DNA from: Theristus sp. LFF4_11
Taxonomy: Eukaryota; Nematoda; Chromadorea; Monhysterida; Xyalidae
Assembly: GCA_030248135.1 (NCBI GenBank)
Contig: JASANC010000960.1
Location: 1-64,000, forward strand
Reading direction: 5' to 3'
Length of the DNA stretch: 64,000 nt
Below the pieces are notes generated by a model that was not told the origin of the DNA, made no database searches, and saw only the letters and a list, made by a program, of their open reading frames with translations. Shown one piece after another: positions 56,470 through 64,000 of this stretch (its first letter is position 1; every line of letters starts with the position of its first letter). Both the position numbers and the translations under genes were made by a program.

Positions 56470-59400
56470 TCAAGCTGCCGCTTGTTCGTATGTCTCCACC
56501 GGTGGGCAAGTGCACAGCAGGTTTTTGTCGCCATAGGCGTCATCAAGACGCCCGACCGTTGGCCAGTGCTTGTCACGACACCAACGCTGAAAATGACACA
56601 AAAAGCTTTGAAAATGTAAGTGCATCCCTGCAATCCACCTGGAAAGCATGCAAAATGTTACAAAAACTCAGCTACTCCCTGCAATGCAACTGCAAAGCGG
56701 ACCTTCGGGTAGACTGCCTTCTCGCGCGTGTACGAATGCGGCCACTCAGTGCTGGTCACTTTCTCGAGCGTGTGCGGCGCGTTCTGTGCAAGTTGCCAGA
56801 ATCACCAACAACACTTCTCACATATTGAACTTCTAAGAAACAGTTCTTCATGCAGTTTATTCTTCAGAGCTGATGTTTTGCAAAACGTGCAAAAATGCAA
56901 AAGCTGCGTACGATGAGCACGTTGTCGTCGTGGCGTTGCTCGCCCCGTTGCACCTCGCCGATCTCGTCACGAATCGCAATCAGCGTATCGCAGAAGCGAT
57001 CGAGTTCCGCCTTGTCTTCCGACTCGGTCGGCTCAATCATCAAACAATCCGGAATCGGCCATGACATTGTCGGTGCATGGAAACTGATAATATGCACGAA
57101 AGAAAACACGTTTGTATGCTGTCGAACACTTTGGTAAGGGGTATGATTCAATTGCAATTCAAAGGGAATGGCCGCATGTTCAAACAAAAGTGAGATAAAG
57201 CGTGATTGCATCAAAGTGGACATTAGCCGTTGTCAGATTTGGATTTTGAGTTTGAGCGAATGCACCATTGTGCATATCTCCACAGCTGAAAAATATTGTC
57301 AAAAACCCCCAAAAATACTTGAAACTACAGTCTAACTCTATAACATATCCAACTAGCTGATTGGTTGATGCATGCATTGTGTACATTAATTACTGTGAAG
57401 GCGGGGTTTGGTTTGCATAGAATCCATGCGTCACGTGACCGACCACCAACCACTCAACCAGTTGGATATGTTATAGAGTTAGCTAACTCACCCATAGTCC
57501 ATCATGCGTTTAGCAATATCGACCACGGTGATGCCATTCTTTTTGTATTTGCGACAGTCTACGATGAATTCGTGTGACACAAACCCATTGCGCCCGCGGT
57601 ACTCGATTCGATAAGATGACTCAAGACGCTTCATGCAGTAGTTCGCTGATAAGATGGAAACCTGAACAATTGAGCGCTTTTGTTGTTTACTTTTTACTTT
57701 CCGTCGTTATTTCGTCCCTCGTCCTCCGCATCTTTTCTGTTCGGTACACTCAACCAGCCTTTTACCATGTGAGTTTGCTGATTGGTTGCATCGAGCTGGC
57801 TCAACCAATCAATCAATCAGCTCAATCAACTTTCTGCAATACGAGTGCACGCAAAATCAACGTGCATCCGCTCGTGTGGTGCTGCCGGTTGACCTTGCTT
57901 GCGTGCTGCAGCCCAGAGCGTCCCATCATGCGAATGTAGGCCCAGACGATCGGCAGAATGCTCGCTGAACTCCACGGTGCTGCAGCGACCGGCGCGCCGT
58001 GGCAGCCACGAATGTGCACCAACGGGTGTGTCGGCAGGAACGGTGCCAGGTGGCGTTTGCTGTAATGGCATTGCTGCAACGACGATCTCCGCGTGAACAG
58101 TTTCAGTTCTATTGCAGCTGTACTCGAAATAACGCCATTACAAAAACGCTCATCGATCATGCACACAAAACACAGGCATCAGAAGTTCAGTTTGGGCTAC
58201 CTCTTCACACATTTTATGCCGTTAGAGAGCAGGCAAACTGAAAATTACTCATTCACCACAACGCATCACAAAACGTGATTTGAAAAAAAAACTCTGGTAA
58301 TTTTTTTTGAAATCGCACTCACACTCCAATGGGTCCCATGCCCGGACCGCCACCGCCGTGCGGAATGCAGAACGTTTTGTGCAGGTTCATGTGCGACACG
58401 TCACTGCCGTAGTCACCGGGACGGCACAGACCCACCTGGGGACACAAATGCAAACCGATGTTCGAACGTATCAAAGCCAGCAGTGGTCTAGCTACATTTC
58501 ATTTGAGCAGTTCTATGAGAATTCCATTTACGGAGAACTCAAAAATGATGAAAACAATCAGCAGCAATCAGGCGTGCTTGCAGAGCACACAGTCAACTGG
58601 GCGATGTGTGTGCTTGACTGTGAAACGAGACGAGAGCACCTGCCTGCGGGTTTAGATTGGCGCCATCCAAGTAAACCTGGCCGCCAGCGTCGTGCACCAA
58701 TTGGCAAACGTCCTGTATCGCTTCGTCAAACACGCCAAACGTTGACGGATAAGTGACCATGATTGCAGACAGCACATCGCGATGTTTGCTAATCTGGAGG
58801 AAAGACTGAACATGCAAAACGGACACACTTCACTTTCACATCTGCAGAGTATGCCACGTTCGCATCTGAACGCAATTTCACCCACCGAGCACTCTCTTTA
58901 TCTTAGTTTTTTATCAAGTAATCTACATTGCTGTTGAGTCTCCAGATCTGAATGAAGTATGTTTGTTTAACCTGCCATTTTTTGCAGAATTACAGCAAGA
59001 AAATCACGATCATCAGAGAAAATCAAAATCACGTATATCTGGTTTGATTGAAATCAAGCGCCCCATTTGTGACTAAATACAGGGTGGGTAAAAAAGATGT
59101 CAAAAATCTGTCTACCGTATTTCTACCGCATCATTATTTTACGTTGACATTCTCCCGGGCCATGAACAACAACGCTGAGATTCTCAGTTATCACCAATTA
59201 TTCCTTGCCCTGCATTGTATCGTATTTTCAGTCAAAATCGCCAAATATGGTTTTCACCAATTTCCACACATATTTCAATTTTGTTCGAGACTCAAGGCGT
59301 GCAGATTGTCGGCATCCACGCGAGCTCTCTAGTCTGCCGAAAAAGTGACAGGTTCAAACCTTGTCCTTGAGATCATTGAGGTCGATCGCGCCCGTGTCAT

Positions 59401-62400
59401 CACTTTTCACCACAGCCAATTTGTAGCCAACCATTTGTGCGCTGGCAGGGTTGGTGCCATGCGCTGAGTTCGGAATCAAACAGATCTGCAGTGCAAACGA
59501 GTTTACAATTCGTATTACACTCGACCTTCTGGCGAACTATTGTTTCTGTCAAGCAAACCTACGTTTCGTTGTTCTTCGCCGATCGACTTCTGATAATTAC
59601 GAATGGCCAACAGACCCGCGTATTCGCCTTGAGCACCACTGGAAAAATCGTGAAAACTGAAACGCTTGACGCACTTTTTAGGCTTTGAATTGCACGAGAA
59701 ACCTGTTTGGTTGGAATGATATGCGGTCATAACCGGTGATTTCACAGAGCCATTTCTCGAGATCCGCCAGCAGAATGTCATAACCCTTCGCTTGGTGACG
59801 TGGAGCGAACGGGTGCAACGCGTTGAACTCTGGCCAGGAAACTGGCTGAAGCAGAACATGTCAGTCCGTCCTTCGAGTGTTTGTCTTGAAAGCGCGCTGC
59901 TTAAAATTGTTGCTATATTTCAAAAAACGCAAAGCAAAGGTCTGAAATTGCGTGGAATTGTGTTGCTTGACTTGAAACGCATCACTCCATAAATGCCGTT
60001 TATTGCCTAGACAAGACAAGCCGATGACCAGCGTGCAGTGCAGTTTGTTCGCAAGGCACCCACAATCAACTGAGTGCTGCTGTTCAGTTTCATGGTGCAC
60101 GAGCCGAGCGGTATCATGGAGTGCGTCAGGGACACGTCCTTGTTCTCCAGTCGTTTCATGTAGCGCACGATTTGTGGCTCCGAGTGGTACGTGTTGAACA
60201 CAGGATGCTGCATGTAACTCGTTGTGCGTGCCAGTGCACTGCTGCCACTGAGAATGTCAGACGACGCCGCCACCAGGCAGTCGGCCACTTCGTCCTGCGT
60301 ATGTAAAGTGGTGCACACAAAATGAAAAAAACACAATCATTTACTGGTGGAAAAGTCGTTCAGTTTGATCAGAGCACGATGGATGCGCATTAGCAAAACG
60401 ATTGAATGAGCTGTCAAGTGGTGTTGAGCAGAGAGCGTCGCAGCAGCACAGGTATGCGTGAGTTACGTGGTGCACGTTGATTTCGCCGTCGTCGTCGCAG
60501 AGCACATGAACGAGCGTCGTCAACTCGGGCACGCACACCGTCTCGTCCATCGAGATGCCAATGTGTCCGTCGTCAAAGTAGCGCAGGTTCAGCTCAGCAG
60601 CAATCGCACGCTCGTGCACCGTGATGACGTTGGGCACACGGATGTACAGGGTGTCGAAGTAGTCTGCGTGCAGCACTCGCACACCCTTGCCATGACGCTC
60701 AACCACTGCAAAGAAAGCGCAGAAGCTCAGCTGCATGTTCACTTGCGCTCATCGCACAACGCCCGGCTTCTGGGTGGAGAATTTTTTTGTGGCCGTGAAT
60801 GGAGCTACCTACATGAGAGTACAGAATATCCAAAAAATGTTTTTTGTCACTTTCCGACCTATTGTGCAATAAAGCAGTGAACGATACTTCTGTTGGCTTG
60901 TTGCACGCTCTTAAACATCACAATTTCACCGTGTTTTGTGCGTACACATTAGCCGCAAAAGTTTCCAACTGAATTTGTAATTAAGCACGAAAGAGCCGTA
61001 CGTTTTTGCAGTGCGAGCGCGCATCGGTGCACTTTTTCTGCGATTGTGCGCAGTCCTTTCGGTCCGTGGTAAACGCCGTACATTGCGGACATGTTTGCTA
61101 ATAACGCCTGAATATTGTTGCTTTCTGATTTTGGCGATTCTGAATGTTTCTAGTAAACCTTTCATTGCGATTATAATCTGAGTGAACATCTGTACCTGTG
61201 CCGTGCAGATGTTTGACGTTGCCTTCTCACGACGGATGTGCTGCTCGCGGGTCTGCAGTGCCAGGCGATACCCTTGCTTTTGCAGAGGGTCCCTGCAACA
61301 TGTAAAAATCATGTAAACCTTTCATTTGCAGGCAAAACCACTCAACATAGTACCACACGAACTGATCAAAATTAACATTGAAAAAAAAATTGAGAAGACA
61401 TGAAACGAAACGAAAGCAACAGTTGAAACAAGACGTTCACGGATAAGCTTACAGCGGCCCACCACCGAACATCCAACACTCATGAATTCACTTACCCCAC
61501 TCCTTCGGCAATACTACAATTGAAATCAAAAACATCACGCACATGTGGGCGGTACGATGAGGAGCGGCCCAAGGAAAAATTTTCAAATTTTGAGTTTTTG
61601 AGCCTAAACCAAAATTTCAAAGACTGTGTAGCAAACAGTATTAAAAATACCAATAAACTGGTGGTTTTTTAGTGTATTTCACGCGGAAGAGAGGGAGAAG
61701 TTGGTTTTTTAAAAGTGCATACAGCCTAATTGTTTGAACGTGTCGGACCGAAATAGCGTAACGCAAATTACCCTACAAATCCACATATCCACTTGTTATG
61801 CTCAGCAAGCAAGGCTTTCAGTTCGGCAGATCCGTTCAGTTGTGCGAACGAGTGCACCAACTGAAACTCTGCTTCCTGTACATGACAAACGAATTTTTTA
61901 AAGCAAATGACGTTACTCTGGTGGGACACGTTTTGGGTTGCCATGAGAAATCAGACCTTTTTTCCGAAAAGTTTTTTCTTTCCGGTTTTTTCTTGCGAAA
62001 CTAAAAAAACCGGTTTTTATCTTAAAAATTTTCCGAACTTTTGGTAGTTCAAAACTATTGGTTGTATGATATCGCAAAATTACATGTGGTAAAACTGAAA
62101 AATGAACTGCGGGGGAAATTGGATTTGTGAGTTAATCACTTATCAGATTTACTTTCTCTTGCAGCTTCAAATACCAATTTCGTTGCGGTTATTTTGTGGC
62201 CGCATAAATGCGAGCGTAGACACGTTCGAGTGAATGCAATCGTTTGCAGCGCACGTACTTTGTGACGCCGACGACACGGCCTGGCATCATGCGAGGCAGC
62301 GTGTGTCTGTTGTCGTCGTCCCTGACGGCCATGAACGCCGCGTGCGGTCCACCGAAGCCCATGGGCACCCCGAATCGCTGTGCGCTGCCGACGGCCACGT

Positions 62401-63885
62401 CTGCGCCGAAGTCGCCAGGCGGCTTCACGAGACAACACGCCAGCAAGTCCGTGCACATCACCACCAGTGCCTGCAGGTTTTTTTCGTGTCCAGAAATGGT
62501 GAAACAAATCAACGTGTTCGTATACCGTATTACCTCTATTAACCCCCCCCCCAAATAAACCCCCACCCCCTCGACAAGTTTCCAAATAATCCCCCCCAAA
62601 ATAAACCCCCATGGGGGTTTATTAGAAACCTGTTTGAAACACATACCTAGCGAATTCGGTGGCTGAATGCAGTGACATTGGTGAAATTGTGCTACCAAAG
62701 GCCCCAAAGGGATGAGTTAGTGGTAATTTCATTACAAAAGGCTGTTACAAAAGGAAATCTCTGTGAAAAGTAGAAGTTTCTGCGACTTTCTTGCCTGCCA
62801 TGCAAAGTATTTTTGCCATTTTTCAACAAACCCCCACCCCTAGAATTTGTTTGTAAATAAACCCCCCCAAAAATAACCCCCCAAAATAAACCCCCACCCC
62901 CAGAAGTCGCTGAAGAATCAGAGGTAATACGGTAGATAGTTTCTAAAATGATAAGAAACACGATTAGCGTCGTTGTACAGAGAGTCAACGAGTAAAACTA
63001 CGAAACGCCATACGCCGGCCGCTTTTGCACGCGTGATCAGTTTCGAGTGGTCGGCGAGCACACCGTACGTGCACGGATACTGTACAATGAGCCCGCAGAC
63101 GCTGCTGTCGATGGCCGCTTGTTGCACGTCGCAGACACGCACTTCCATGTGCAATGGCCTGAATGGGACACAACATTTTGGGTGAGCGAAACGTCATGCA
63201 ATAACCAGACAGCGTTTTGCCACTCTCATGGACGTTGTTTGATCGCTGTTGAAAAGCTTGTGGAAAAGATGCGGGGAATGAAAACATTGTTGAAACAATC
63301 ATTGTGCAGGGTGTTTCACAAAGTTTTAAAGCAAACAAAACTGAAAACTTAATGAACAATAATCAAAACAAAACTGACTCTGCTCGCGTTTTGATGACGG
63401 CAATATTCTGCGGATGCATGTGCTGATCGACAAGAAAGACGTGGCGTTTTTTACTGGCTCTGTAAGAAAGTCATAAATGGACAGAATTGCCGGGTATTTC
63501 ATCAAACGTTATGTGCTTAAACAAAGGCGCTTCTTATGCCCAGCAATTTGCACTCTCAGTTTGGGTTAAAACTTACGCAAGTCACAACTTGCAAAGTTAA
63601 ACCAAACTGAAATTCTGTGGTCTGTACAAGCATTTTAGCAAATGATGACGTCATATCTGTGCGACACGTTCAAACAAAATAAAAAATAGCAGCCGGTGCA
63701 ACGCGTTTTTTTGCTGCGACCTGTAGCAAAGCGTCATCGCCTCCGCACAGGCGGTCGATTCGTCCAAAAGCGAGGCGTTTGCGACGTGCAGGCCAGTCAG
63801 ATCGGCAACCATCGTCTGAAAGTTCATCAGACTCTCGAGACGGCCCTGCGAGATCTCTGCTTGATAGGGCGTGTATTGCGTGATC
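56470..63885 (-). CDS. GLDC: Glycine decarboxylase (P-protein), 18 exons seen, 5' end beyond window
   Basis: This mitochondrial PLP enzyme decarboxylates glycine and loads the H-protein. The exons (minus) are 63885-63721, 63459-63370, 63158-63014, 62470-62259, 61292-61196, 61107-61002, 60705-60476, 60294-60064, 59845-59703, 59638-59563, 59485-59360, 58793-58644, 58435-58323, 58059-57894, 57661-57492, 57083-56912, 56783-56703 and 56586-56470. Every phase agrees; about 862 of roughly 1000 residues are present. Landmarks are [79 protein letters not shown], and the PLP-lysine segment [17 protein letters not shown] (58435 exon). [20 protein letters not shown] and [11 protein letters not shown] follow. 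The mitochondrial leader lies past base 64000. The intron after 58644 starts with GC, a non-canonical donor. Confidence 0.95.
57333..57481. mobile_element. Foldback MITE in a GLDC intron
   Basis: TAACTCTATAACATATCC at the left is mirrored by GGATATGTTATAGAGTTA at the right, with further pairing around CAACT/AGTTG. It is 149 bp. Its right end is 10 bp from the splice donor at 57491. Confidence 0.7.
59078..59335. mobile_element. Possible single-ended mariner-like remnant in a GLDC intron
   Basis: TACAGGGTGGGTAAAAAAG at 59079 resembles the CAGGGTGGGCC terminus of family M but diverges afterwards. No matching second end is found within the intron. Confidence 0.35.
62523..62934. mobile_element. 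MITE family V, copy 3, in a GLDC intron
   Basis: The termini are TACCGTATTACCTC and GAGGTAATACGGTA, with C-tracts and AAACCCCCATGGGG inside, like the copies at 26825 and 30161. Confidence 0.8.
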
Positions 63886-64000
63886 CTGAAAGGGTGTGTC
63901 TTCTGAGAGAATCACATGCTTGTTTTCACTCAACAAACATTGTCGCAAAAGCGCTTGCAAAACTCCGGATGAACACCGTAATCGCATGACAGCGACACGC

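Noticed and set aside
57573..58756. Plus-strand frames across 57.5-63 kb
   Set aside because: All lie opposite GLDC exons, whose protein matches are unambiguous.
1..64000. Bacterial features, CRISPR arrays, toxin genes, viral genes
   Set aside because: Genes are intron-split and animal-like. No regularly spaced direct repeats with unique spacers were seen, and no viral protein was recognised. The only reverse transcriptase is of the LINE type.

Overview
This is eukaryotic, almost certainly animal, genomic DNA. Its genes are split into many short exons with GT-AG introns that are often 45-100 bp, and they encode animal protein families: a two-pore K+ channel, a GAK/auxilin kinase, LAMTOR3, ICMT, MLF, a globin, a p62-like autophagy receptor, a 7TM receptor and glycine decarboxylase. 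The compact introns and repeat load would fit a small invertebrate. I cannot name the phylum from this window. All exon models come from reading frames, splice motifs and codon phase, without RNA evidence, so single-base errors at junctions are possible.

Layout. 1-4155: a non-LTR retrotransposon cut by the left edge, with one frameshift between its endonuclease and reverse transcriptase and an octamer-repeat tail. 4156-7624: nested non-autonomous DNA transposons. 7946-11302 (-): a K2P channel, with a foldback element in one intron. 11310-18850: repeat-dense DNA (hAT-like elements, G-tract repeats, tRNA-like SINEs) holding the 3' exons of an unidentified gene (16553-17311, +). 19017-26682 (+): a GAK-type kinase/PTEN-like/C2/J-domain gene. 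26825-30990: repeats and two possible minus-strand exons. 31484-32144 (-): LAMTOR3. 32673-33864 (-): ICMT. 34690-36621 (+): MLF. 37681-43109 (-): a globin with long extensions, whose introns hold a mariner-like element and a complete Helitron-like element. 45438-48050: repeats, including a SINE inside a hAT-like element. 48262-52079 (+): a p62/NBR1-like receptor. 53442-55350 (+): a rhodopsin-like receptor. 55381-56071 (+): a small two-exon gene. 56470-63885 and beyond (-): the P-protein of the glycine cleavage system, whose 5' end lies past the right edge.

The host genes form no obvious functional cluster. LAMTOR3 and the p62-like gene both belong to lysosome/autophagy biology, but they are 16 kb apart and I infer no link. 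The most informative part is the mobile DNA. Comparing repeat copies gives empty sites and target-site duplications, which define several non-autonomous families: three hAT-like, several TA-flanked mariner-like, a TTAA-flanked foldback family, Helitrons, SINEs and a G-tract repeat family. I found no clear new defence or enzymatic system.
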